Of a stretch of 43,002 nt of DNA, positions 13,223-22,862 are shown piece after piece. Location: the NCBI GenBank assembly GCA_002005505.1, contig MVGU01001739.1:5001-48002 (forward strand), in the 5' to 3' direction. A program made the position numbers and the translations under genes. Positions within the stretch are counted from its first letter, which is position 1. Every line of letters begins with the position of its first letter. The DNA comes from Botryococcus braunii (lineage: Eukaryota; Chlorophyta; Trebouxiophyceae). A model generated the notes under the pieces. It was given only the letters and a program-made list of their open reading frames with translations, did not search any database and had not been told where the DNA came from.

Positions 13223-13987
13223 CCCCCCAAATAAGTTATTCCCACCCGTAATTTGGGCACTGCTTGTCAGGGATTCGCCTTTTCCTGCCACTGAAGGCAT
13301 TAAATGGTCCCTTTCGTGCTTGCAACTTATGTCCGTAAAAACAGAGTTTGGTTCATTCCTATAGCAGTAGTAGCATCGAAATATCATTTTTGACAAAAAC
13401 CAGAAAATCCGGCCTTAACGGCGGGACCCATCCCATCTCTTGCCTCTTTTTTCCTAGGCAACACCGAATCCCGGCTTCCGATTGGGGCCCCATGCAGACC
13501 TCAAGTCCCCCACGAGTCCACCCAAAACTCTCCTCTTTTGGTCAGCTGGGCCCTAGAGAGAAGGAACAAAGCCCTTTTGTTCTCAAAAACTGCCGAGCGC
13601 ATGGCTCCTTAACCTCGATCTCGTCATGTCCGCTACAACGGAGCCCCCACAGCACCGAATAACGCCAAACTTCGTGACAACAATCTTTAATAGTAAGAAT
13701 ACTTAACCTCAAGTTTAATCGTAAGAAGCTTTCATGCTCAAGACGCTGCGGCGTCTTGTTTCGAAGGCCCTGTTGCTTCCGCGAGGTTTGTACTGCAGGG
13801 GGTTCTCTAAGGCGACGTGGCACCGTCTTTAAGGGCGGACCGGGAAGAGTTTATGCTGGCATGGCAGTCACGTGTACTGATGTACTATCACGTGCTGGAG
13901 TTTCAGAGCCGATATTAATTTCCTTGCGAAATGCCACACGAATTACGCCAATTGACGGTCAGGGTGGGAATAACTTATTTGGGGGGG
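13223..13987. mobile_element. 765 bp element with 25 bp terminal inverted repeats, copy 1
   Basis: The left end (13223-13247) begins CCCCCCAAATAAGTTATT and continues TCCCACCC; the right end (about 13962-13987) is its exact reverse complement plus one G. The same sequence, with inverted ends, recurs at 22863-23629 with only a few differences. No transposase frame is visible and no clean target duplication can be assigned, so it looks like a non-autonomous MITE-like element. The interior includes a short stem, AAGACGC-TGCG-GCGTCTT, near 13741. Confidence 0.7.
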
Positions 13988-13989
13988 TT

Positions 13990-14919
13990 GAAGTGCTCAA
14001 GGGTCGCTAATGCCACGTGGGGTATGGGGGTGCAACATGGGCTAACGAGGCGTGACAGCATGAGGTGTTGTGACCTTAGCACATGCTAGTGTAGTAGGCT
14101 GCACGTGCCTGATGGCACCCTCATGTGGTGGACAAGCGGGCCTCGCGGCACGTACGGCCCGACGCGCTACGCTTCTCGGCTCGCAACAACCCGTTCAGCA
14201 CCTGGCAGATCAGGTGGCGGAGAGCCGAAGGGGCTACACTTCTAGGAGCATTGGGTAATGTTGAAACTTTCTATCACATCAAATCACATAGCATGCGTTG
14301 GTGCGGCAAGTGGTGCACATGTTTAACAAAGGTGAGGACGGCAGTTGTGGCAACTAGCCATCGGTTGTCGATTCTCTATCCCATTACTTCAGGCACTGAC
14401 CAGGTGTCTCATACCCAAACTTCCCTTTTAAGAGAGCTTGTGGATGTGCTGCAAACATAGAAGGAAAGCATGTCAATTCTCCTCACCCGTGGCACAATGC
14501 CAGCCAAGAAACTACAGACACACGTGGGCATGCTGTGGTGGTTCAGTCCTGGCGCGCAACATTTGGAGGCATCTAGGCTGGACAGCAGCAATCTTCAGGC
14601 CCTTGACATCTGGTTATAAGCAAAGGAGGAGGGATGTCTCTTGTTAAGCCATTCATCACTACTAGCGGGCGTAGGATGATAAGGCTTCATGAATACAAAG
14701 TGCTAGCGCCACAACAGAAAGGCTACAATTTATCTTTAAAATGGTTTACATAAGGCCCCAGAATGAATTTTGATTTAAACCCGCTCCAATATGAAACTAT
14801 TTGACGCCAGTGTAGCCAGCATAATACCCGCATCTCAAAGGGTAAGTCACGAGTTCGCAAAATCTCCCCTCAATTCATGTCATGCGCCACACCCGACGCT
14901 ATTGGCCCACCATACTTCA
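13990..14919. repeat. Tandem ~930 bp unit, copy 1
   Basis: Starts GAAGTGCTCAAGGGTCGCTA and ends CCCACCATACTTCA. It is followed directly by the start of a second copy at 14920, so the junction reads ACTTCAGAAGTG. A third copy starts at 23632. Short open frames inside (for example 14125-14460 +) are conserved between copies simply because the DNA is; none shows a known domain. Confidence 0.8.
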
Positions 14920-15093
14920 GAAGTGCTCAAGGGTCGCTAATGCCACGTGGGGTATGGGGGTGCAACATGGGCTAACGAGGCGTGACAGCATGAGGTGTTG
15001 TGACCTTAGCACATGCTAGTGTAGTAGGCTGCACGTGCCTGATGGCACCCTCATGTGGTGGACAAGCGGGCCTCGCGGCACGTACGGCCCGAC
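14920..15093. repeat. Tandem ~930 bp unit, copy 2, left part
   Basis: Repeats 13990-14163 almost exactly and stops at CGTACGGCCCGAC, where the copia LTR begins. The missing remainder resumes at 22103, beyond the right LTR, so the copia element split this copy. Confidence 0.85.
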
Positions 15094-15787
15094 TGTGAAA
15101 GGTTATGGGCAATCGGCTTTCCCTGTACAAAGCAGACAGGTCGTCAATAGACGAAGTTACTCCAGCTACAGTCCGTACGACTGTCTGCTGAGTGCCACAC
15201 ACAACTGTCGGACAAGACTAGCATCTGGTGATGCCCAGCATCTTTCACAACCAGTTCCGTTACATCATTATCTTGTACACAAGCACCGATCAAGCAATCA
15301 CTAGATAAGGCTCTAGACGGCTACGTTCAAGTACATGCCTATACTCCCTGAAGTCACTGTCCCTTAACTGTTTGAGTGACTACAGGGTACACTAAGCTTG
15401 TTCACTCTCACAATAGCAACAATGATACAACACACACTGCCGCACCGTACCTGTACAAAGCAGACAGGTCGTCAATAGACGAAGTTACTCCAGCTACAGT
15501 CCGTACGACTGTCTGCTGAGTGCCACACACAACTGTCGGACAAGACTAGCATCTGGTGATGCCCAGCATCTTTCACAACCAGTTGGTATTCACTCCGGTG
15601 GGGCAGCCTTAAGAGTTCATCCGACAAACGTGTGATCTAGATAGGATTGTACCTTATGTTCGAAAACGTCCAGAATCTGCCGTGTCTCAAGGTACCTTAT
15701 GTTCTCAATGGACCCATATCCTAATAGTGCACACATGAAGATCACTTAAAGCACAAGGCATTCAATAATAATGTTCAGAACTCAACA
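15094..15787 (-). repeat. Copia 3' LTR (left copy)
   Basis: In element orientation it runs TGTTGAGTTCTG to CCTTTCACA, with TG/CA ends. It matches 21409-22102 by eye. An internal 135 bp direct duplication (15122-15256 and 15450-15584) starts CCTGTACAAAGCAGACAGG and ends CACAACCAGTT. Confidence 0.93.
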
Positions 15788-15800
15788 CTTCCCCTTGCCT
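15788..15800 (-). other. Copia polypurine tract
   Basis: On the - strand the sequence just before the 3' LTR reads AGGCAAGGGGAAGTG, a purine-rich stretch in the position where plus-strand DNA synthesis is primed in LTR elements. Confidence 0.7.
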
Positions 15801-15807
15801 GCATGCT

Positions 15808-16557
15808 TTAAGTGTATCTTCTCAAACCTAGTGAATCACGATGACCAACAAACACGGGCTTGGCAAGTGGCTTGGTCATAATGTCAGCCACATTGCGAGC
15901 AGATTCCACATAGAGGATATCTACCTGCCCAAGTGCCATAGCTTCCCTAGCGTAGTGGAAGCTTACTGCAACGTGCTTTGTGAATTTGGAATACAGGGGG
16001 TTCCGTAAATTAGAAATGCATCCTTGGTTGTCACAGAAAATTTTGACCCTCCAAGGTGCAGCCCCTATCTCTTCCAAGAAGCCCCTTAGCCAGTTGGCTT
16101 CCTTCACAATATGGCCAGCTGCCATAAACTCAGCTTGCACAGTTGAGGTAGCAACTGAGCTCTGCTTCTTGCTTCCCCAAACCACGGCACTACCATAGAC
16201 TGATAGAACATAGCCAGTGGTGGAATACCTGTGGTCCAGGTCCCCAGCATAGTCGGCATCAACATAGCCTTCTAGCTCAGGGCCCTTTCCACCCAGAGTA
16301 AGAGCTAACTCTCTGGTATCTCTCAAGTACTTCAGCACTCGAATGGCCTCATTCCAGTGTGAGGTAGTGGGTGTCATTCTATACCTTGACAACACTCCAA
16401 CAGCCTGAGAAATGTCAGGCCGGGTCGTATTGGCTATGTACAGTAACGATCCAATTAACTCGCAGTATCGATGACCAGGTGGCAGAGGGGTACCAGCCCC
16501 ATGTGACATACCATCTGAGGACTCGGGTCTGCTGCTAGCCACGAAGTCCTTGGACAT
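15808..16557 (-). CDS. Copia RNase H domain (C-terminal part of the polyprotein)
   Basis: 249 codons. Copia-type RNase H signatures: GYVDADYAGDLDHRYSTTGY, then STVQAEFMAA, the conserved IFCDNQ, and the terminal block ARNVADIMTKPL. The start at 16557 is only the first Met after a frame change. The same protein continues upstream in the RT frame, and the break falls at a run of five G (16558-16562, five C in element orientation). No host function. Confidence 0.88.
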   Translation of the reverse strand: MSKDFVASSRPESSDGMSHGAGTPLPPGHRYCELIGSLLYIANTTRPDISQAVGVLSRYRMTPTTSHWNEAIRVLKYLRDTRELALTLGGKGPELEGYVDADYAGDLDHRYSTTGYVLSVYGSAVVWGSKKQSSVATSTVQAEFMAAGHIVKEANWLRGFLEEIGAAPWRVKIFCDNQGCISNLRNPLYSKFTKHVAVSFHYAREAMALGQVDILYVESARNVADIMTKPLAKPVFVGHRDSLGLRRYT

Positions 16558-18269
16558 GGGGGTATCAACCCACGTCCATCATCAGCAACGCCAAACTTCT
16601 CCACAAGAGCATCAATCTTGGGAGTGCAACTCATGGAAATAGTGCCCTGAACTCTATTGCGTAGGACCTGACACCCCAGGAAATCATTCACCTCTCCCAA
16701 ATCATGGATGGTGAAGTCCTTCTTCAATAACTCTTTCCCCCACTCAATCTCTGCAACCACTCTGGCAACTATGAGAAGATCATCGACATAAACAAGAATA
16801 AACGACAGATTACCATCAGGGGCCCTCCTGATGTATACCCCAGCGTCGCTCTTGCACACACTATACCCCATCACGCTCAACTTGTCGCTCAAGGTCTTGT
16901 GCCAAGCCCGTGGGGCTTGCTTAAGACCGTAGAGTGCCTTCCTGAGCTTGCACACAACTCTCGTGTTGCCATTCTCAAATCCTGGTGGTTGGGTCACATA
17001 GACCTCTTCCTCCAACTCCCCATTGAGAAAAGCTGTCTTGATATCCACTTGGTGGATCTCAAGATTTTGTGTGGCAGCCACTGCCAGCACAGCTCTCCTA
17101 GCACCATAGCTGCTGGTAGGTGCAAAAACCTCACCAACATCTATACCAGGAATCTGTCTGCAACCCTGGGCAACCAATCTTGCTTTAAACCGAGTGACAT
17201 TCCCATGTGCATCGTTTTTTGTAGAAAAAATCCAATGAACAGGGATAACTTTCTGCCCATGGGGTCTTTCCACATACTGCATAACCTCATGGGTGTCTAA
17301 AGACTCCATCTCCTCTTGCATTGCCTGCTGCCAAAACTCCCACTGAGGTGAGCGCTGGGCTTCCCTCAAGTTTGAGGGCACGTGAACTTTTCCCAACCTG
17401 ACAGAAGGTACACTCTGTACCTTATGCTGTGGTGCAGCAGGGCTGTCAGCCTTACTGGTGCTGTTCCCTTCTCTCTCTCTCTCTCCCTGGTTGCCAGAAT
17501 AAGGTACATTATGTACCTTATGCTGGGACTGGGCAGTACTGCCGGGATTATCTGATTCCTTCTCAAGTCTCTCTCTCTCTCCTTGACTACTGGACTCATG
17601 TGCAGCACCCTTACATTCTCGCACCTTCCGCAATGCAGAGGGGAGCAGCAGCTCTCTCTCTCTCCTGGACTCACACTTGGGCACACTACCCAGACTTGCC
17701 TGAGCTGCGCCTACAATGTCAGCCTGCACACCATAAGCATGACTAGCCAGTGACTGGGATTGGGCACCAGCTTCCCCTACTGCTGGCATGTCTAACCCAC
17801 TGCTCTCATCTCTTACATCTGCACCGAACATAGCCTCGACTGTCTCAACCTGCCCCTGCATATCAGGGAGACCAGCCATGTTTGGCTCACTCACAATTGC
17901 CTGACCTGGGTCAGGGGCATGCAATGGGATGTCAGAATGCTCTCTCCTAGCCACGCGCTGTACATAACGCTGCTCCCTTGTAAGGGTGGTCCCTGGAGGA
18001 AGGGGAATTTGTGACTTCCCCTGCATTCGCAACCCCTCTTGTACCTTCTGCATTTTTTCTACCTGGGATTGAGTTTCTACACCCCCCCTGGCCAGATTCT
18101 GCATATGCTCAAGCACCGACCACGAGTGCTGAGATGGTTCTGGGGTCCCAACAGTAGAATCCAGGCTGGTGGGGGTTCCTTGGTCATGTGCTGCTATGGT
18201 CCCGTCTCCAGACTGATCCCCAGCACAAAGTCCAGAGGTCCCAGGAGCCCCAGTGGAAAGCGTCTCCAC
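16455..18269 (-). CDS. Copia reverse transcriptase with N-terminal spacer
   Basis: 604 codons in the RT frame. The first ~280 residues are a low-complexity spacer between integrase and RT, with repeated HKV..VPYSGNQGERERE-like segments encoded by short CT runs at 17467-17665. The RT core follows: KARLVAQGCRQIPGIDV, QVDIKTAFLNGELEEEVYV, YGLKQAPRAW and the catalytic LVYVDDLLI. The frame leaves the coding sequence at about 16558 and ends in unrelated residues at 16455. On the upstream side the frame joins integrase at a run of six G at 18353-18358. Confidence 0.9.
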   Translation of the reverse strand: METLSTGAPGTSGLCAGDQSGDGTIAAHDQGTPTSLDSTVGTPEPSQHSWSVLEHMQNLARGGVETQSQVEKMQKVQEGLRMQGKSQIPLPPGTTLTREQRYVQRVARREHSDIPLHAPDPGQAIVSEPNMAGLPDMQGQVETVEAMFGADVRDESSGLDMPAVGEAGAQSQSLASHAYGVQADIVGAAQASLGSVPKCESRRERELLLPSALRKVRECKGAAHESSSQGERERLEKESDNPGSTAQSQHKVHNVPYSGNQGEREREGNSTSKADSPAAPQHKVQSVPSVRLGKVHVPSNLREAQRSPQWEFWQQAMQEEMESLDTHEVMQYVERPHGQKVIPVHWIFSTKNDAHGNVTRFKARLVAQGCRQIPGIDVGEVFAPTSSYGARRAVLAVAATQNLEIHQVDIKTAFLNGELEEEVYVTQPPGFENGNTRVVCKLRKALYGLKQAPRAWHKTLSDKLSVMGYSVCKSDAGVYIRRAPDGNLSFILVYVDDLLIVARVVAEIEWGKELLKKDFTIHDLGEVNDFLGCQVLRNRVQGTISMSCTPKIDALVEKFGVADDGRGLIPPCPRTSWLAADPSPQMVCHMGLVPLCHLVIDTAS

Positions 18270-19438
18270 TCCATGGTCATCCTCCTCATCCCAGAACGTG
18301 GGTGGAGCAGCAGAGGGAATTGCTTGAGGCGTTGCCAGATTCTCACTGCCAAGGGGGGTGATATCCTAGAATCATAGACAGACCCAGGCTGGACCTTTGA
18401 TAGACCCACTCTCTCAGCCCCCCTCAAGTGCTCGATAAAGCTGACGTCCCTACTCTCCTTCCACACTCCATTCCCCACGTACACACGATACGCTTTAGAC
18501 TGGGGACAATAACCAGTAAACATCCCAGGGATGGTCTTGGGCCCAAAAACAGACCTTTGGCCACTGGGAATGTGCACATGGGCTACACAGCCAAACGTGC
18601 GCAGCACCGACACATCAGGTTTGACACCAAAGAATAATTCCATGGGGGTCAGGGACCTGCCTGAAGTAGGACCCACATTGTAGAGGAGGGTAGCTGTCTC
18701 GAGCGCCTCCTTCCAAAGGGAAGGGTCTGCTGCAGCATGGACCAACAGAGTCCTTGTTCGCTCCTTCAGGGTCCTATTCATCCTCTCCGCCACCCCATTC
18801 TGCTGAGGCGTGTAGGGCGCTGAGGACTCCATCTTAGTGCCCTGCTGAGCACAAAACTCTTTGAATTGCTGGTTCAGGAACTCTGAACCCCTGTCAGTCC
18901 TCACACACTTCACAACCGTGCCTCGTTGGGTCTGCCAAAAACGGAGCAGGTCTATCACAGCCTTTGGGATGCAATCCTTTGACTTCACAGGCAGGGAGGC
19001 AACTTGGTGTGAACTTTCATCCACTACAGTGACCCAATATCGTTCACCTGTGATGGTTGGAGGTGATATGGGACCCACAGTATCCACATGGACTCTATCG
19101 AGTGGGTGATGTGCAGGCCTGGAAGATACAGGGAAAGGAGGTCTGGAGTGTTTCCCTTGTATACACGATTCACAGTGCTTGGGGCACTCAGAGCAGGGAG
19201 CAAGGGAGATATTGATTCCTGTAACCAGATCTTCCTTGGAGAACCTCTGCATGCTGCTGGCACCAGGATGACCTAACCTAGCATGCCACAGAGATCTCTC
19301 GCTACACACGTGTCCTTTCCTAAGATGAGACGCCTCAGCCATGTGATCAATATGTCTGCAGCCAACTTGCTGCCCTCTGACAGGACTAACAAACTCCAAA
19401 AAAACAGACCTCGTGCGCGGGTGATATCTCCACACCAC
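18194..19438 (-). CDS. Copia integrase
   Basis: 414 codons. N-terminal zinc-binding module HARLGHPG..C..C (SLWHARLGHPGAS then CESCIQGK), then the catalytic core with VHVDTVGPIS, TDRGSEFLNQQF and YTPQQNGVAERMNRTLKER, supplying the DDE residues that process and join the LTR ends. The first codon given is a GTG, not a true start: the preceding residues are in the Gag-protease frame, one base apart, and the frames meet around 19438-19440. The last ~55 codons before 18194 are out of frame with the RT that follows. Confidence 0.9.
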   Translation of the reverse strand: MVWRYHPRTRSVFLEFVSPVRGQQVGCRHIDHMAEASHLRKGHVCSERSLWHARLGHPGASSMQRFSKEDLVTGINISLAPCSECPKHCESCIQGKHSRPPFPVSSRPAHHPLDRVHVDTVGPISPPTITGERYWVTVVDESSHQVASLPVKSKDCIPKAVIDLLRFWQTQRGTVVKCVRTDRGSEFLNQQFKEFCAQQGTKMESSAPYTPQQNGVAERMNRTLKERTRTLLVHAAADPSLWKEALETATLLYNVGPTSGRSLTPMELFFGVKPDVSVLRTFGCVAHVHIPSGQRSVFGPKTIPGMFTGYCPQSKAYRVYVGNGVWKESRDVSFIEHLRGAERVGLSKVQPGSVYDSRISPPLAVRIWQRLKQFPLLLHPRSGMRRMTMEWRRFPLGLLGPLDFVLGISLETGP

Positions 19439-21018
19439 CCTTCAGGTCCCTTCATGGCTGTGTAACCACCTGCAGTGTCAGTCAGGAAAGATGCTCCATC
19501 CTGAATTGCACCAGTGACTGAAATGAGGTTGGTATGCGCAGAAGGAACACACTGCACATTGTGCAGCCAGAATACTTCGTGCCTTGCATTCACAAGGCAT
19601 ACAGACCCAGATGCAATGATTCCTCCCTTGGCGTCTGAGGTTGCCAAGTGCAGAGGAAGAGGCTGTCTATGCATAACTGGATTATGGAGCAATGAGAGAT
19701 CATTGACTATATGCACAGAGGCACCACTATCTATTAACCAAGATGTGCTGCTAGCTCCATGCGAAGTTGGGGCAAGCACATTGAGAGAGATAAACATCGC
19801 CTCACCAGAAGGAGGGGGTGGAGGTGGTAAATGCCACCCCGGAAACGTGTGTTGACTTGTTGGATAGTTATATGCTGAAGGTGGTCCAGGGCTGGAAGCG
19901 GATGAAGGCGGGCCACCCCGGCCAAATCCATGGTCCCACCAGGCTTGAGGAGACGACTGTGGGCCTCCCTGGCCCCAGTAAGCTGCAGGCCCAACGCTTG
20001 CCGCTTGCATGTTTTGATGCAGAGCCTGCAGCTGCCTGAGCGGTCCGCAGTCAGTCATGAAGTGGCCCTTTGCCTTGCAGAAGTGGCATGTAAGCTCCTC
20101 TCTGGGCCTTCTTGCCCTGCCAGGTCCACGCCCCCTGCCACCAAAAGTAGTTGCAGAGGGGCCAGCGGGAGGCTGTTCGTTTGCTGGTAGTGCTGCTCCA
20201 ACTCCCGGTACTGCTCCCACTCCTGGTGCAGCTCCAGCGCTTGATGACGCTCCAGCTACCCCCCCAGAGGGACCAGCCACTGCTGCAGCTGCCATGGCCT
20301 GAGGTGTTCCCTCTGCAGGTGGGTCCTTGTACCCACGGCTGGCTGCGGCGCGCAGGATTCTTTGAATCAGCTCCAATGGCGGCTTGTCGGTTGCCATAAC
20401 CTCCAGGGACTCGAGCCTCAGCACAGGAGGGAGGCCCTTCACCATCAGCTCCCCAACATTGTGGTCCAAGAGGATGAACGCGTTGTTTCTGAGACTTGTA
20501 GCCAGATCCATCATTCTGTAGAGGTAGACCTTGAGTGTCTCCCCTGTCTTGATGCCCTGCTCCATTTCCTTGTACCACTCAAGGTTGATGTCTTGGTTGC
20601 TCCCTCCAGTATGACTGTTCTTCACCCACGTGATGAAGTCGAACGCTGCTTTGTGGCATGAGATCTGAGAATGCCAGATGACTGGAACTGACTGGATCAG
20701 CCACTGCTTGATGGCTGAGTTCTCCACCGACCCTGGCATTGGCCTCTCCAAAGCCGCTCTGACCCCCTTGGTGTTTGCGCACGCCTCCAAAGCTTCATAC
20801 CAAAATTCAAAATTGCGCCCTCCATCATCAAGCATGACAGTCATCTTTGGATTAGAGGTATTGGGGATGTAGGCTGCCTTGTCAATCTCCACCTTTGGTT
20901 CTGCAGTGGCTGATTGTGTCCCGGTCATAGACTGCCCTGGAGTGGCCCCACTGACTTCTCCAGGTTGAGACATTGCTGTTTCACTGCTACTTTCCTTTTC
21001 TTTGCCCCTTTTTGTCAT
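19273..21018 (-). CDS. Copia Gag-protease
   Basis: 581 codons from ATG 21018. Residues ~45-250 form the copia Gag region (NFEFWYEALEA, IKQWLIQSV, ETLKVYLYRMMDL). An Ala/Gly/Pro-rich linker follows, then a CCHC zinc knuckle CHFCKAKGHFMTDC near residues 309-323, and the aspartic protease motif WLIDSGASVHIV near residue 423. Capsid protein and polyprotein protease of the element. The ORF ends out of frame; the true continuation is the integrase frame from about 19438. Confidence 0.92.
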   Translation of the reverse strand: MTKRGKEKESSSETAMSQPGEVSGATPGQSMTGTQSATAEPKVEIDKAAYIPNTSNPKMTVMLDDGGRNFEFWYEALEACANTKGVRAALERPMPGSVENSAIKQWLIQSVPVIWHSQISCHKAAFDFITWVKNSHTGGSNQDINLEWYKEMEQGIKTGETLKVYLYRMMDLATSLRNNAFILLDHNVGELMVKGLPPVLRLESLEVMATDKPPLELIQRILRAAASRGYKDPPAEGTPQAMAAAAVAGPSGGVAGASSSAGAAPGVGAVPGVGAALPANEQPPAGPSATTFGGRGRGPGRARRPREELTCHFCKAKGHFMTDCGPLRQLQALHQNMQAASVGPAAYWGQGGPQSSPQAWWDHGFGRGGPPSSASSPGPPSAYNYPTSQHTFPGWHLPPPPPPSGEAMFISLNVLAPTSHGASSTSWLIDSGASVHIVNDLSLLHNPVMHRQPLPLHLATSDAKGGIIASGSVCLVNARHEVFWLHNVQCVPSAHTNLISVTGAIQDGASFLTDTAGGYTAMKGPEGWCGDITRARGLFFWSLLVLSEGSKLAADILITWLRRLILGKDTCVARDLCGMLG

Positions 21019-21394
21019 ACTATTGTCACTTCACCAGCCAAACTTACTCATAAACTTCTGGAATGCAGCAATACCCTACAATTCCCTCCATGTCATGGAA
21101 ATTTACCAGCCAGTCTTGCACAGTAGTAGCAGATATGTTCCCCTCAGAAGTTTGCGCCGGAGTCCGGCCCGACTCACTCAGTGCTTCTAGACAACGTCTA
21201 TGAATGATAAAGCACAGCTAAAACTTCAATTATGAATTTCCCAGAAAGGTAAACTGTGAGTAAGATAATGGTCCTGGTACACTCGAGTTCCCTTGCGCCG
21301 CTGCGCCATGCTCGAGCTCCTTTGTTGACGCTTACGTCTGACCCATCCGTAGACGACCTTCACTCCTGCTTTTACTTGGCTCAGCTGGAAGGGC

Positions 21395-21408
21395 GTGGGC
21401 CCATAACC
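21395..21408 (-). other. Copia primer-binding site matching the initiator tRNA-Met anticodon arm
   Basis: Immediately inside the 5' LTR the element reads GGTTATGGGCCCAC. Its complement, GTGGGCCCATAACC, equals the anticodon stem-loop of plant initiator tRNA-Met as I recall it, with the CAT anticodon in the middle, not the tRNA 3' end. Priming from a cleaved half tRNA is known for Drosophila copia. Confidence 0.75.
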
Positions 21409-22102
21409 TGTGAAAGGTTATGGGCAATCGGCTTTCCCTGTACAAAGCAGACAGGTCGTCAATAGACGAAGTTACTCCAGCTACAGTCCGTACGACTGTC
21501 TGCTGAGTGCCACACACAACTGTCGGACAAGACTAGCATCTGGTGATGCCCAGCATCTTTCACAACCAGTTCCGTTACATCATTATCTTGTACACAAGCA
21601 CCGATCAAGCAATCACTAGATAAGGCTCTAGACGGCTACGTTCAAGTACATGCCTATACTCCCTGAAGTCACTGTCCCTTAACTGTTTGAGTGACTACAG
21701 GGTACACTAAGCTTGTTCACTCTCACAATAGCAACAATGATACAACACACACTGCCGCACCGTACCTGTACAAAGCAGACAGGTCGTCAATAGACGAAGT
21801 TACTCCAGCTACAGTCCGTACGACTGTCTGCTGAGTGCCACACACAACTGTCGGACAAGACTAGCATCTGGTGATGCCCAGCATCTTTCACAACCAGTTG
21901 GTATTCACTCCGGTGGGGCAGCCTTAAGAGTTCATCCGACAAACGTGTGATCTAGATAGGATTGTACCTTATGTTCGAAAACGTCCAGAATCTGCCGTGT
22001 CTCAAGGTACCTTATGTTCTCAATGGACCCATATCCTAATAGTGCACACATGAAGATCACTTAAAGCACAAGGCATTCAATAATAATGTTCAGAACTCAA
22101 CA
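21409..22102 (-). repeat. Copia 5' LTR (right copy)
   Basis: 694 bp, no difference seen from 15094-15787, with the same internal 135 bp duplication (about 21437-21571 and 21765-21899). The right flank reads ACCCGCGCTACGC, the left flank of the other LTR CCCGAC; no perfect five-base target duplication is visible. Confidence 0.93.
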
Positions 22103-22862
22103 ACCCGCGCTACGCTTCTCGGCTCGCAACAACCCGTTCAGCACCTGGCAGATCAGGTGGCGGAGAGCCGAAGGGGCTACACTTCTAGGAGCATTGGGTA
22201 ATGTTGAAACTTTCTATCACATCAAATCACATAGCATGCGTTGGTGCGGCAAGTGGTGCACATGTTTAACAAAGGTGAGGACGGCAGTTGTGGCAACTAG
22301 CCATCGGTTGTCGATTCTCTATCCCATTACTTCAGGCACTGACCAGGTGTCTCATACCCAAACTTCCCTTTTAAGAGAGCTTGTGGATGTGCTGCAAACA
22401 TAGAAGGAAAGCATGTCAATTCTCCTCACCCGTGGCACAATGCCAGCCAAGAAACTACAGACACACGTGGGCATGCTGTGGTGGTTCAGTCCTGGCGCGC
22501 AACATTTGGAGGCATCTAGGCTGGACAGCAGCAATCTTCAGGCCCTTGACATCTGGTTATAAGCAAAGGAGGAGGGATGTCTCTTGTTAAGCCATTCATC
22601 ACTACTAGCGGGCGTAGGATGATAAGGCTTCATGAATACAAAGTGCTAGCGCCACAACAGAAAGGCTACAATTTATCTTTAAAATGGTTTACATAAGGCC
22701 CCAGAATGAATTTTGATTTAAACCCGCTCCAATATGAAACTATTTGACGCCAGTGTAGCCAGCATAATACCCGCATCTCAAAGGGTAAGTCACGAGTTCG
22801 CAAAACCTCCCCTCAATTCATGTCATGCGCCACACCCGACGCTATTGGCCCACCATACTTCA
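22103..22862. repeat. Tandem ~930 bp unit, copy 2, right part
   Basis: Continues the unit broken at 15093, matching 14162-14919. It ends ACTTCA directly against the CCCCCCC end of the second MITE-like element. Confidence 0.85.

Larger units (their letters stand above)
15094..22102 (-). mobile_element. Ty1/copia LTR retrotransposon, near full length
   Basis: 7,009 bp element transcribed right to left. It has two 694 bp LTRs without visible differences, a primer-binding site next to the right (5') LTR, a polypurine tract next to the left (3') LTR, and the copia gene order Gag, protease, integrase, RT, RNase H. It interrupts a ~930 bp repeat unit: 15093 and 22103 abut in the uninterrupted copies apart from four extra bases. 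Matching LTRs imply a recent insertion. The polyprotein changes frame three times, at about 19440, 18353-18358 and 16558-16562, so as written it would not make one Gag-Pol product. Confidence 0.93.
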
